From: Micromonospora deserti | Lineage (GTDB): Bacteria > Actinomycetota > Actinomycetes > Mycobacteriales > Micromonosporaceae | Length of the DNA: 59,841 nucleotides | NCBI RefSeq assembly: GCF_003236335.1 | Contig: NZ_POUB01000012.1 | Span: 1-59,841 of the forward strand | Reading direction: 5' to 3' | Shown here: piece by piece, positions 37,915 to 46,741 of the stretch | Layout: each line of letters starts with the position of its first letter | Position numbering within the stretch: position 1 is the first letter of the stretch | Notes under the pieces: model-generated | What the model saw: only the letters and a program-made list of their open reading frames with translations | Database searches by the model: none | What the model was told of the DNA's origin: nothing | Position numbers and translations under genes: made by a program

Positions 37915-38129
37915 TGGGACGGTGGCCGGGGTGGCGGGTGTGGCGACGCCGGCGACAAGGTATACAGACAGGGTTGGCCTTCGGTCGTGCTGGTTCAGTC
38001 ACCTTCGCTCGTATCCGAAGGCCCTTCCCCATGTCACGCCACCACGCCACACACGGGCCGATCATCGATCTCCGCACCCGACCCGGCGGTCGCCCGAAAC
38101 CCCTATTTACCAGTCTCTGACAAGGTTTT

Positions 38130-38470
38130 GCAGTCCCTGTGAGGCGGCGCTCGCCGCCGTGGCCCGGCGTTACCTGCGGCAGGCGTTCCTCACCACGAAA
38201 GTGGCGGTCTCCGGGGCCAACTTCGCCGTCGCGGAGGCCGGCACCCTCGCCGTCGTCGAGTCCGAGGGCAACGGGCGGATGTGCCTCACCCTGCCGGAGA
38301 CCATCTGCGGTGCCTGCGTCGACGCCTGCCCGGTGAAGATCAACATTCCGGAGCTGCTCGTGTACCTGCGCGCCGAGGCTATGAGTCCCGCCGCCGGCCC
38401 GCCGCCGAGGCGTACACTATGGACCGGCCGAAGCTGTACGGGGCCGCGCAGCGCGCCGCCCGGCTCAGCC
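38130..38470 (+). pseudogene. lutB: lutB-type iron-sulfur protein, internally deleted remnant
   Basis: The frame reads RYLRQAFLTTKVAVSGANFA, VAEAGTLAVVESEGNGRMCL and TLPET, then jumps to ICGACVDACPVKINIPELLV. In intact LutB these parts are separated by about 80 residues that include another ferredoxin motif, so an internal deletion joined LPET to the CGACxDACPVKI cluster. The N-terminal half is missing. LutB is part of the LutABC lactate oxidase. A second frame holds the C-terminal piece MDRPKLYGAAQRAARLSRL. Confidence 0.65.
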
Positions 38471-38539
38471 GGCTCGCCTGCCGGCGCGGCCGGGGCCTGC
38501 CGCCGACTACCGGGCACACGTGCACCGCGTTCCCGAGTC

Positions 38540-38870
38540 GGCCGTCGCCGACACGTCGCCGGCATTCTGCCGGCGGGGGCCACCGTGGTCGTACCGCCGG
38601 GACTGCCACCGGCGTGGCTGCCGCCGGCGGTGAGCGCGCTGGCCGACAACGGTCTAGACAACGCCCGGATCGGCGCCGCGGACGGCGTTGTCACCGGCGC
38701 CGCGATCGCTGTCGTGGCGACCGGTATGGTCGTCCTCGACGGCTCGCCCGACCAGGGGCGTCGGCTCTTCAGTGTCCTGCCTGATCTGCACGTCTGCGTG
38801 GTGCGGGCCGAGCAGGTGGTGGCTACCGTGCCGGAGGCGCTCGCCCGGCTGGCCCCGCCCCGCCCCGCCC
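38540..38870 (+). pseudogene. lutC: lutC-type LUD-domain protein, remnant
   Basis: The frame shows ATVVVPPGLPPAWLPPAVSA, IGAADGVVTGAAIAVVATGM and VVLDGSPDQGRRLFSVLPDL, then HVCVVRAEQVVATVPEALAR. This is the core of LutC, but the N-terminal third and the C-terminal WISGPSATSDIE region are missing. It follows the lutB remnant in operon order, so a lactate-utilisation operon decayed here. Confidence 0.65.
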
Positions 38871-38920
38871 GCGCAGCCGCGTGGGGCGCTATGCGGTGGC
38901 CTCGCGCACGGTTCGGATGC

Positions 38921-38956
38921 GGAACAGCCCCCCGCAGGTGGGCGGAGGGCTGTTCC
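38921..38956. terminator. Bidirectional hairpin terminator
   Basis: GGAACAGCCC (38921-38930) and GGGCTGTTCC (38947-38956) are perfect arms, and inner C/G tracts can lengthen the stem. It lies 18 bases after the GH106 stop on the minus strand and just beyond the lutC remnant on the plus strand. Confidence 0.75.
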
Positions 38957-38974
38957 GTGTACTGCGATCGCGGG

Positions 38975-41900
38975 TCACGCGGAGCGCAGCGCGACCTCGC
39001 GGTGGGGGACCAACCGCACCGGCCCGATCAGGCCGTACGCCTGCCGCGCGGCGATCGCGAACACCTCGGGCCGGGTCACCCGCAGCCGGTTCGACAGGGT
39101 GGTGGCCACCTCCACCTCGATGGTGTTGCGGCCGGCCCGTAGGTACGGGCCGACGTCGACCCGCGGGTCGAGGACGTCGCACGGCGGCAACGCCCGACCG
39201 TTCACGGTCACTGTGTACGTGTCGAACACTCTACCCAGGTCGAGGTAGGCGCCGAGGCCACCGGTCCAGGACGACCCGAGGTCGACCGTCGTGTGGTAGC
39301 GGCCGATACCGGAGGTGTCCTGCAATTCGGGGATCTCCGGCCAGGCCCGCAGCCCGTCGAGGGTGAGCCGGCGGATCGGCTTGATCGTCTCGGTCGGGGT
39401 GGCACCCGGCTGCCAGTCCTCGACCTCCAGGTCCCAAGAGGTCAGCGCCAGCGGCTCGGGCAGCGCCGGCACCGCGGTCCGCACGGTCCGCCCGGTGGAC
39501 AGTGCCGTCTGGAAGGTCCCGGCGGCGGTGGAGCGGACCATCAGCTCGCCGTTCCGGAAGAAGACCGGGACTTCGCTGGTGACCGCGTGCACCGCGCTCC
39601 CCGTCGGGTCGTTCATCCAGGTCGCGTCGGCGAAGGCGATGATCGTGGACTGTCCCGGCTTGAGCGAGACGTGCACCCGGATCCGGTCGCCGTTCCGCTC
39701 GTACTGCGCGATCCGCTCGATCCGGCCGGTCCACGCGTCGAGGACGTACGGCACCGCGTTCCGGACTCGGCTGGTGAGCCAGACGTCCTGGTCGATGGCG
39801 TTGATCCGGCGGTTCTCGGCGTGCCGGGCGTTGGCGAGGTAGTACAGGTCGACGTTGTCGGCCGACCGGTGCTCGGTCATCAGGGTCGACGAGGTGTACT
39901 CCACGTCACGCTTGACGCCCAGCTCTGCCAGGGCACCCGGAACGCCGGACGCGACGGCGACGACCCGGACGTTGGGCAGGGCGAACAGCGCATCGAGCAG
40001 TTCCCGCAGCCGGGCGTCCTCGCCCGGCTGGGCGATGCCGATCACGTGCGGGTTCGACCAGGCGCCGATGAACACGAACGGCAGGCCGGCCCGGGCCAGA
40101 TCGACGAACCGCTCGGCGGCCCGGACGGAGAGGGTGAACTCCCGGCCCCGGAAGACGTCGCCCTCCACGACCAGCGCCTTGTATGCGGGGCCGTCGGGGG
40201 CCAGTCGGCCGTCGCCGACCACGGCGCTCGGCAGCTCCAGCATCGACTCCGAGAGGAATCCGTGCGTCCAGCCAATCGGGATGCCCTCGTTGGTGAAGTA
40301 CGCCGCGCCGATTCCGGTCGCGGTCCAGCCCTTCTGCCGGAAGAAGGCGATGTCCACCTTGTGAACACCGGTGCGCAGCGCGAGCTGGGTACGGGCGAGG
40401 TAGCCGGCAATGCCGCGGACGTGTCCCCAGGTCGGCTGGCGTGGGCCCCAGGATTCCGCGTAACCGATGCCGTTGTTGCCGTACGGCGAGAAGGCGGCGA
40501 ACCCGGGCCACTGGGCGTCCGGCGCGGTGGCGTACGAGAAGCCGTGCAGGACGCACTGGTTGACGCCGCCCACGAAGATGCTGCCGACGGTCTGCAGCAC
40601 CTTGTTCCAGGTGGTGTTGTAGGCGCCGTTGGCGTACGCCGCGGTCTCGCAGGACAGGATGGAACGACCGCCCATGTCCCGGCCGGAGGCGAGCACCCGG
40701 TAGTCGTCCAGGTTCTTGAAGCCGAGCGACTCCGATTCGGGCACGTCGAGCACGGCGGCGCTGTAGATCGCGTCGGTCTCCAGCCCGTACGGCTGCACCC
40801 GCAGCGTCATCCCCAGGCTGTACGCGAACTCCCGCAGCGGGATCAGGTGGTTCTCGTGGTACAGGTCGCTGAGCACCTGGTTGTAGTCGTCGCGGACGTG
40901 GTTGGTGGTGTCGCTGTCGTACGTGAAGACGTACCTCTCCGACCGCTCGACGATCACCGGCAGGTAGGGCAGCAGATCATACCCGTTCCGCCGCTGGAAC
41001 TCGGAGACCATGTCCGGCGTCCAGATGGTCGCCTTCGTCTCGATCTCCAGCGAGTCCTCGAACAGGTTGTCACCGACCTCGCGCAGCAGGTCGCGGATCG
41101 CCGGGGTGAGGATCCTCGACTCCCACAGGTCGACGACGACCTGGGTGCCGGCCCTGCTGAAGTGGTCCACCACGTAGGAGTGCGGGTCGGTGTGCGGGCC
41201 GGCCTCCGGCTCCTGGGCCGAGCCCCGCTCCCAGTAGGCCAACAGCACCCAGCTGCCCTCCGGCGCGGTCCACCGGACGGCGCCGTCGCGGACCTGGTCG
41301 GTGATGGTCTGGACGGTCGCCGGGTCGAGTGCCACCACGGCCGCCGTCGGCGAGCCGACGACCCTGGCGACCTGGACGAACCGTAGCTCCTGCCGGTGGA
41401 CGCCCGCCTCCGCCGGGACGATCGGCGCGGGCAGCGGGCCGTCGAAGACCTCGCCGCCGCCCAGGGTGACCACCCCGTGCACCAGCTCCTTGCACGCGGC
41501 GTCGTCGTCTGGGGTGATGGTCGGGACAGCGGTGGGCCAGCACGGGCCGAGCGCCAGGTCGACGCGGACGCCGCGCTTCCTGGCCTGGCGCAGAGCGGCC
41601 TCGACGCCGTCGAGCCACGGCCGGGTGCCCCAGCCGGAGCCGGCCGGATCCATCGGCGTCCGCACGCTGTGGTGCACGTCCTGGATCTCCACGCCACCGA
41701 AACCGGCGTCCGCGATCTGGTCGATCTCGCGGGCGATCTCGGCGGGGTCGACCAGGCCGTGCGGCCACCACCAGCGGAACTTGGCGGCCACGTCGGTGCC
41801 CGGGTTGGCGAATCGCTGCGCGAACGCCATCGGTACGCCCGACGGCTGACCCGGCGCGGCACCGGCGACGGCCGGTTTCCAGGGCAGTGCCGCGCCAAGC

Positions 41901-41983
41901 CCGAGGGCGGCCCCCAGGCCAAGGAGCTTGCGGCGGGAGAGGTGGCTCGGCTGGTCCTCGCCGGCGAGCGGTTGTTCCGTCAT
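38975..41983 (-). CDS. Tat-exported GH106-type alpha-L-rhamnosidase-like hydrolase
   Basis: A 1002-residue extracellular hydrolase. The N-terminus holds a twin-arginine signal (SRRKLLGLGAALGLGAAL, Arg17-Arg18) cut near AGA. The catalytic part starts KFRWWWPHGLVDPAEIAREI and GFGGVEIQDVHHS, the hallmark opening of GH106 rhamnosidases, and continues with SYVVDHFSRAGTQVVVDLWE, FEDSLEIETKATIWTPDM and SILSCETAAYANGAYNTTWN, which hold acidic candidates. The C-terminal 170 residues form a jelly-roll (GRYHTTVDLGSSWTGGLGAY, DVGPYLRAGRNTIEVEVATT). Start ATG 41983 has GGAGG upstream; longer readings lack the Tat order. It probably removes alpha-L-rhamnose from pectin or plant glycosides. Terminator at 38921. 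Confidence 0.85.
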   Translation of the reverse strand: MTEQPLAGEDQPSHLSRRKLLGLGAALGLGAALPWKPAVAGAAPGQPSGVPMAFAQRFANPGTDVAAKFRWWWPHGLVDPAEIAREIDQIADAGFGGVEIQDVHHSVRTPMDPAGSGWGTRPWLDGVEAALRQARKRGVRVDLALGPCWPTAVPTITPDDDAACKELVHGVVTLGGGEVFDGPLPAPIVPAEAGVHRQELRFVQVARVVGSPTAAVVALDPATVQTITDQVRDGAVRWTAPEGSWVLLAYWERGSAQEPEAGPHTDPHSYVVDHFSRAGTQVVVDLWESRILTPAIRDLLREVGDNLFEDSLEIETKATIWTPDMVSEFQRRNGYDLLPYLPVIVERSERYVFTYDSDTTNHVRDDYNQVLSDLYHENHLIPLREFAYSLGMTLRVQPYGLETDAIYSAAVLDVPESESLGFKNLDDYRVLASGRDMGGRSILSCETAAYANGAYNTTWNKVLQTVGSIFVGGVNQCVLHGFSYATAPDAQWPGFAAFSPYGNNGIGYAESWGPRQPTWGHVRGIAGYLARTQLALRTGVHKVDIAFFRQKGWTATGIGAAYFTNEGIPIGWTHGFLSESMLELPSAVVGDGRLAPDGPAYKALVVEGDVFRGREFTLSVRAAERFVDLARAGLPFVFIGAWSNPHVIGIAQPGEDARLRELLDALFALPNVRVVAVASGVPGALAELGVKRDVEYTSSTLMTEHRSADNVDLYYLANARHAENRRINAIDQDVWLTSRVRNAVPYVLDAWTGRIERIAQYERNGDRIRVHVSLKPGQSTIIAFADATWMNDPTGSAVHAVTSEVPVFFRNGELMVRSTAAGTFQTALSTGRTVRTAVPALPEPLALTSWDLEVEDWQPGATPTETIKPIRRLTLDGLRAWPEIPELQDTSGIGRYHTTVDLGSSWTGGLGAYLDLGRVFDTYTVTVNGRALPPCDVLDPRVDVGPYLRAGRNTIEVEVATTLSNRLRVTRPEVFAIAARQAYGLIGPVRLVPHREVALRSA

Positions 41984-42081
41984 AGGGGACCTCCACGTCC
42001 AGACGTCGGCGAGTGCCGGCCGCGGCGGCGGACGTCCGGACTTCCCGCCAGGGATGGGGATTCGAATCGGGGAGCGAGTGA

Positions 42082-42093
42082 TGAATCGTTTCA
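42082..42093. promoter_or_regulatory. LacI-type operator-like site upstream of the GH106 gene
   Basis: TGAATCGTTTCA is a 12-bp palindrome with one mismatch and a central CG, close to the common TGAAACGTTTCA form of LacI-family sites. It lies about 100 bases upstream of the GH106 start. GATTCGAATC, a perfect 10-bp palindrome, is nearby at 42059-42068. Confidence 0.4.
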
Positions 42094-42149
42094 ACCTGAG
42101 CGGGCGCAAGCGTAACCAAGCCGCAATGGTCAGGCAATAGCGTGGCCAC

Positions 42150-42610
42150 ATCCGGCCGTTCGTGGAGTGACGGCTGACGCCAGCATCGACGTCGATGGCA
42201 AGACCAACGAGATCACCTGCTTCGCGTCGTTGCTCGACCAGATCGACGACCTCACCGGTGTCGTCGTGACCGCGGACGCGTTGCACTGCCAGCGCGAGCA
42301 CATCGCCTACCTCGCGCAGTGCGGCACCAACTGGATCCTGACCGTCAAGGGCCTCCGGCCCACCTGTACGCCCAACTCGCTGCCCTGCCCTGGCGAGCCG
42401 TTCCGCACGCCGATCGCACCGACCGGGGCCACGGCCGCCGGGAAATCCGCAGCGTCAAGATCCTGTCCGTCTCCGCCGGCATCGACTTCCCCCCGCCGCG
42501 CAGGCGTTGCAGATCCGACGCCGTCGTCGGCGACTCGACCAGCCGAGACGCTTCACCACCGAGACCGTGTACGCCATCACCGACCTGCGCGTGCACCAGG
42601 CCAAACCACA
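42150..42610 (+). pseudogene. Broken ISAs1-type transposase
   Basis: Three frames in turn read IDVDGKTNEITCFASLLDQI, VVVTADALHCQREHIAYLAQ and GTNWILTVKG; then AHLYAQLAALPWRAVPHADR and GHGRREIRSVKILSVSAGID; then IRRRRRRLDQPRRFTTETVY and AITDLRVHQAKP. Joined, they match the catalytic and C-terminal regions of ISAs1/IS4-like transposases. At least two frameshifts and loss of both ends make it a dead copy. Confidence 0.7.
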
Positions 42611-42614
42611 GGCC

Positions 42615-42915
42615 AGGTCGGCCTCGACCAGCACCAGGTCCGTCGCTGGGACTCCTGGCACCGCTCACCACCCTGGCCCTGGCCGCCCTCGCCGTCCTGG
42701 CGATCTACGCCGCCGACGCTGCCGACGAACCCCCGCAGAGCGGATTGATCAAGCTGACCCTCAACGAAGTCCGTCGTTCGATCAACGCCTTCATCATCCA
42801 GCCGATCCACCAACTCGCCCACCGTCTGCGCTGGTCACAGTGGCGGCGCCGCCATCAAGCCCGAGCCCGACGAGCCCACTACAAACGACGCCTCAACGCC
42901 GAACTTCAGCCATGA
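42615..42915 (+). pseudogene. IS701-type transposase, C-terminal remnant
   Basis: It begins as GLDQHQVRRWDSWHR in one frame and continues in another as LTTLALAALAVLAIYAADAA, LIKLTLNEVRRSINAFIIQP and HRLRWSQWRRRHQARARRAH to TGA 42913-42915. This is the conserved end of IS701-group transposases. It is fused directly to the ISAs1 remnant. From 42916 to 43198 no gene was identified. Confidence 0.65.
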
Positions 42916-43198
42916 TCCCGAACGGCGGCTGCCGTAATAGTGCAGCACCGCTAACCCCGAAGCTTGGCGACCGTCACGCCATGCGGTGCGCCTTCTCGCG
43001 ACAGCAGCCAGGTGGTGATGCCGCCCACTGGATCTACACCGCGATGGACACCATCCGCGGCATCCTGCTCACATCATTCGCCTACGACAATCCCGGCCCA
43101 CGCCTGGAGGCGAGCTGGCAACGCGTCAAGATCCACCTGCGGACGGTCTTCGACGCGACATTCAACGCCGATTGAGGCTCGCCTCCAGGCAGCCAGGG

Positions 43199-44005
43199 TT
43201 ACGACACGTTCGCGTAGAAGGAGTTGGTGTCAACCTGGCCGTTGCCGGTAAACACCTCCGCGCCAGCTTGGACGCTCGTGAGGTACTTGGAGCCGCTCAC
43301 CCAGCCGCGCGAGCGCAGGTGGTTCAAGAAGTCGCGCAGGTTCAGCGTCACGGATGTCGTGTTCGACGTGCGCACGAAGGAGAAGACGTTCCAACCCGTA
43401 CCGTTGCCGGCGTCGATCCAGCCGCGATACAGATCCCAATTGGCGCCGGCGAGGCTGACCGTCGCCTGCCTGGTCCCGGCCGGACCCGCGCCGTTGAGCC
43501 GGTACGGCCAGATCATCACCTCGTCGCTGGGGTTGTTGTTGTAGGACGGGTTGGACATCGGGTGCAACCACAGGTCATAGGCGACGTTCATGGCGCCGCC
43601 GCTGTGCCGGACGCTGTAGTTCCAGCCAGTGTTGACGCTACGGTTGGCGGACAGCTGCACCGGCAGTCCGGTTCCAGATCGGCGCCAGCCCCAGTGCCAG
43701 CCGAGGATGGCGGCGGAATAGGACTTGACCGAGTAGGACGATCCCGACCAGCCATAAGACGTGCCCCAGCCGATGCTGTTGCCCGACAGCCAGTTGTCCC
43801 AGATGCACTGCCAGCCCGAGCCCGAGTTCCGGCCCCACACGTTGTTGTTGATCCAGTACTTCCCCATGTCGATCGCCGCGAAGTGCTCGCAGGTGCCGGC
43901 GGCTTTGGCGGGGGCCGCTTGGACCGTCGCGCCGGTGACGGCGAGGGCGGCCGTCGCGAGATACACGGCAAACCTGCGGATGAGGGTCTTGCGGGTGAGC
44001 TGCAT
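43199..44005 (-). CDS. Secreted GH12 endoglucanase
   Basis: A 268-residue secreted beta-1,4-glucanase or xyloglucanase. The signal peptide covers about residues 1-36 (ending AKA). The GH12 jelly-roll shows YWINNNVWGRNSGSGWQCIW, SYSVKSYSAAILGWHWGWR, the nucleophile Glu in SDEVMIWPY and the acid/base Glu in VQAGAEVFTG near the C-terminus. The protein ends VDTNSFYANVS, as GH12 catalytic domains do; there is no carbohydrate-binding module. The ATG at 44005 has GAGGAG upstream; a longer frame to 44044 lacks one. It has its own promoter region with an inverted repeat. Confidence 0.9.
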   Translation of the reverse strand: MQLTRKTLIRRFAVYLATAALAVTGATVQAAPAKAAGTCEHFAAIDMGKYWINNNVWGRNSGSGWQCIWDNWLSGNSIGWGTSYGWSGSSYSVKSYSAAILGWHWGWRRSGTGLPVQLSANRSVNTGWNYSVRHSGGAMNVAYDLWLHPMSNPSYNNNPSDEVMIWPYRLNGAGPAGTRQATVSLAGANWDLYRGWIDAGNGTGWNVFSFVRTSNTTSVTLNLRDFLNHLRSRGWVSGSKYLTSVQAGAEVFTGNGQVDTNSFYANVS

Positions 44006-44026
44006 GGAAGCTCCTCTCTGAGCACT

Positions 44027-44055
44027 ACATAGTTGGGCTATCATACAAACTATGT
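44027..44055 (-). promoter_or_regulatory. Inverted repeat ACATAGTT / AACTATGT at the GH12 promoter
   Basis: Perfect 8-bp arms (44027-44034, 44048-44055) with 13 bases between, 22 bases upstream of the GH12 start. On the minus strand TATGAT lies between the arms as a possible -10 and TTGACG lies further upstream. An AT-rich operator like this is unusual in DNA of this GC content. The stretch 44056-44371 has no recognisable gene. Confidence 0.5.
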
Positions 44056-44371
44056 GGATTCATGCAGATGCGTCAATATGTCAGCGGTGGGGATATGGCC
44101 GCCGCACGTCAACGTGACTCGACCACCAGGAAACTGCACATCCAGATCGCTTCGAAGGGCTTCCGGTTGGTCGGATTGGACGCTGCGTTACCCCTCCAAC
44201 CCGATCTACTAATCCGATCCGCTACTCGACCACGAGCGACTGCGGATCCACGGAATGCTGAGTATCTTCACGCCTCGCTACGGCGGCAGTCAGATCGACG
44301 TACAAAACTGGGCTGCCATCCCTAGCCGGGCGCACCGGGGTGGGCCCAACTCTTACCGGGCCCGCCCTCGA

Positions 44372-44495
44372 TCATCCCGTGCGCAGGGTGAGGATGCTGA
44401 TCTCGCTCGGTGCGAAGATCCTCAATGGCGGCCCCCAGAAACCGGTTCCCCGACTCGTGTAGAGCTGGGTCTGGTCGCCGTGCTGGCTCAGCCCC
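44372..44495 (-). pseudogene. Metallophosphoesterase, C-terminal remnant
   Basis: The minus frame reads [20 protein letters not shown] and [19 protein letters not shown] to TGA at 44372-44374. This is the usual end of YkuE-type metallophosphoesterases. The rest of the gene is absent. On the plus strand just beyond (44490-44570) another tail, [20 protein letters not shown], ends at TAA and is not recognised. Confidence 0.55.
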
Positions 44496-44582
44496 GAAGA
44501 GGCCCTCGACTGCGCCTGCGGCCTCTACCTCAACGACCCCACCGCCTGGCTCACACCCCCGAAGAACTAACGCGGTGCTGCA

Positions 44583-45104
44583 CTAGCTTGTGGAAGCGGC
44601 CCGTTCGTAGGCCAGGGTGAGTTCGGCGAGGACGCCGTCGGCAGGGTGCGGACGGCCTTCGAGGTGCGCGGCGCGGAGTTCGTCCATGAACCTCTCCCAC
44701 ATCTCAGGACCGCCGCGAGCGAGAAGTTGGGCGCGGATCGACAGCTCGGGTGATGTTGGGAGCCATCGGGAGCCCCAGGCGCCGAGATGCGCCATGAGCG
44801 GAACGAGTTCGATCGCCGCCTCGGTGAGCCGGTAGTCGATCTTCTGTTGGTGGCTCGGGTCATCGTGCCGACTGAGCAGGCCCGCGTCCACGAGCTTCGA
44901 CAGGCGGCTGGCGAGGATGTTCGACGCGATGCCTTCGACCGAGTTCGTGAGCAGTTCGCGGAAGTGCCTGTGGCCGCCAAACATGACGTCCCGCAGCACG
45001 ACCAAGCTCCATCGGTCGCCCAGCAACTCGACTGTCAGATTGATCGGGCACCCCGATTTTCCCTCGGGCACGGGCAGGCGACGGACCCCCACTGGTTGCG
45101 GCAT
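44583..45104 (-). CDS. HxlR-family transcriptional regulator
   Basis: A 173-residue winged-helix protein: CPINLTVELLGDRWSLVVLR, DVMFGGHRHFRELLTNSVEG, IASNILASRLSKLVDAGLLS and YRLTEAAIELVPLMAHLGAW, all diagnostic of HxlR/DUF24 regulators, with the conserved Cys near the N-terminus used for thiol or electrophile sensing in some members. ATG 45104 is chosen because the family begins close to the CPI motif. It is divergent from a DHFR-family reductase 75 bases away. Confidence 0.88.
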   Translation of the reverse strand: MPQPVGVRRLPVPEGKSGCPINLTVELLGDRWSLVVLRDVMFGGHRHFRELLTNSVEGIASNILASRLSKLVDAGLLSRHDDPSHQQKIDYRLTEAAIELVPLMAHLGAWGSRWLPTSPELSIRAQLLARGGPEMWERFMDELRAAHLEGRPHPADGVLAELTLAYERAASTS

Positions 45105-45111
45105 GCCACCA

Positions 45112-45150
45112 GGGTAGTACGGTACCACCGGTTGTAAGTTGCAATCGGAA
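45112..45150. promoter_or_regulatory. Imperfect repeats in the HxlR/reductase intergenic region
   Basis: GGTAGTAC and GTACCACC (45113-45128) form an 8-bp inverted repeat with one mismatch, followed by TTGTAAGTTGCAA (45132-45144), a near-palindrome. Either may be the HxlR operator controlling both divergent genes. Confidence 0.4.
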
Positions 45151-45178
45151 GTTGCTCATCAGGTCCCGAGGAGAGTGC

Positions 45179-45823
45179 GTGCCGCAGTTGTTAAGGGTGC
45201 AGTGCTTCAACGTGTCGCGTGACGGGTTCGGTACCGGGGAGGGGCAAAGCTTGGAGCGGCCCTTCGGCCACGCAGACCCCACCCCCCTGTTCTCCTGGCG
45301 CGCCGCTACCGCCAGCTTTGTGTACCGCACCGAACCCGGCGGTACTCGCGGCCTGGACGACTACATGACCCGCGACTACGACTACAACATCGGGGCGGAG
45401 ATCATGGGTCGTAACAAGTTCGGCCCCCAGCATGGCCCCTGGGAGAACCACGAGTGGCAGGGATGGTGGGGGGACAATCCACCGTTCCACACGCCGGTCT
45501 TCGTGCTCACCCATCACGAACGCCCGTCGTTCACCCTGGCCGACACCACCTTTCATTTCCTCAATGCGAGCCCGGCCGAGGCGCTGGCACGCGCGAAGCA
45601 GGCCGCCGCTGGTCGGGACGTGCGCCTCGGTGGTGGAGTTACCACTATCCGCGAGTTCATCGAGGCCGACCTGGTCGACACGATGCACATCGCCGTCGCG
45701 CCTGTCGACCTCGGTCGAGGTGAGCGGCTGTGGGAGAGCCACACTGATCTTCTCGACCGCTTCCACCTTGAGTCAGTGCCGAGTCCTAGCGGGGTCACTC
45801 ACCTCCTGTTCTGGAGACGATGA
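45179..45823 (+). CDS. Dihydrofolate reductase-family protein (RibD C-terminal domain)
   Basis: A 214-residue reductase of the RibD-C/DHFR superfamily: LLRVQCFNVSRDGFGTGEGQ at the start, GAEIMGRNKFGPQHGPWENH, PVFVLTHHERPSFTLADTTF, VRLGGGVTTIREFIEADLVD (NADPH-binding GG) and MHIAVAPVDLGRGERLW. Such proteins often act as general NADPH-dependent reductases next to HxlR or MarR regulators. Start GTG 45179 has GAGGAGAG upstream. The substrate is unknown. Confidence 0.85.
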   Translation: MPQLLRVQCFNVSRDGFGTGEGQSLERPFGHADPTPLFSWRAATASFVYRTEPGGTRGLDDYMTRDYDYNIGAEIMGRNKFGPQHGPWENHEWQGWWGDNPPFHTPVFVLTHHERPSFTLADTTFHFLNASPAEALARAKQAAAGRDVRLGGGVTTIREFIEADLVDTMHIAVAPVDLGRGERLWESHTDLLDRFHLESVPSPSGVTHLLFWRR

Positions 45824-45879
45824 CCACCCGACCCGCACACTTCATTCGGCTCTCCTGGTAATCGAGCGGATCGAGATCC

Positions 45880-46200
45880 GCAAGATTTCGTCGATCGTTC
45901 TTCCTGGTCAGACGTAAGGCGCCAGCGCGATGGTGTCGCGGATCGGTGCGGGGCGAAGGCGGAGGCGAAGACCGCGTCAAGCGGTGGCACGAGGTCGCGT
46001 TCGCGTAGTAGATGTTGCGTGTTTGGTCGATCTTGTTGGCTAGGGCGTACTCCTGGGCATAGCGGCACCGGTAGTACGCCTCGTCGTTGGAGCGCTGGCC
46101 CTGCATCCGGCGCTTGCACAACGCGCAGTAGACGAGGCCCTTGAGCACGTACAGGTGGCGGCTGCGGTGCTGCTTGTGCTCGTAACCCGGTCCGTCGCCT
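45880..46200 (-). pseudogene. Large serine recombinase, C-terminal remnant (zinc-ribbon region)
   Basis: The minus frame reads YEHKQHRSRHLYVLKGLVYC and ALCKRRMQGQRSNDEAYYRC then RYAQEYALANKID. This is the recombinase zinc beta-ribbon with two C-x-x-C-type pairs, after which the frame shifts (RERDLVPPLDAVFASAFAPH). The catalytic N-terminal resolvase domain is missing. It shows that an integrated phage, actinomycete element or transposon was once here. Confidence 0.65.
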
Positions 46201-46399
46201 CGGCGGTGGAGCGCCTGCTGGACGACGTCATCGCGCTCCAGCAGGCGCTCGGCCAGCCGGAGCCGTGGCGAGAGCCCGGCTTCGCCGACCGAGTGCTGAA
46301 TCTTCAGCGGAAGAGACAGCTCACGGGCGAGGCGGACCGCCGTGGCGTCGGTTCTTCAACCGTTCACCGGTCTGCACGTTGGCCCTGTGCCGCTACCTC

Positions 46400-46675
46400 G
46401 ACCTGACAGCACCGCGCCACCTGTTCGAAGAGATCGAACGCATGGTGGCTGAGCGCTGGTATGAGCAGACGGCCTTCTTCGTACGACATCAGGGCTTCAT
46501 CCAGGCCACCGCCGCTCGCCGTATCAGCTTCGAGGACTCGCTCGCCTTCGAGAAGGTCCATGAACTGACCTACCACGAGGTCGGATTCGATCTCTTCGAA
46601 GTTCCGGCAGCCCCGCTTCCGGTCCGCGTGGCCGCGGTCCAGCAGTATGTCGATCGGCTGAGCCGCCTGCCATGA
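46400..46675 (+). pseudogene. C-terminal fragment of a P-loop ATPase (AAA_28-like)
   Basis: The frame ending at TGA 46673-46675 reads HLFEEIERMVAERWYEQTAF, ARRISFEDSLAFEKVHELTY and HEVGFDLFEVPAAPLPVRVA, the C-terminal end of AAA_28/NadR-like ATPases in which the lid is followed by the ISFEDxLxFExxHE segment. The P-loop half is absent and the upstream frame (46265-46400) is not coherent. The assignment is from pattern memory. Confidence 0.4.
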
Positions 46676-46741
46676 AGGCGTACGGTCATGCCGCGGTCCG
46701 CGCTTGCAGTTGAACGGTTGGGGCCGGGCTGGGCCGTCTTC

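Noticed and set aside
39293..41386. Plus-strand open frame of 697 codons
   Set aside because: It is the complement of the GH106 gene, valine/arginine/glycine-rich, with no export signal or domain.
45866..45881. Palindrome GCGGATCGAGATCCGC after the DHFR-family gene
   Set aside because: A 2-base loop cannot form a normal terminator hairpin, and it overlaps no promoter; left unassigned.
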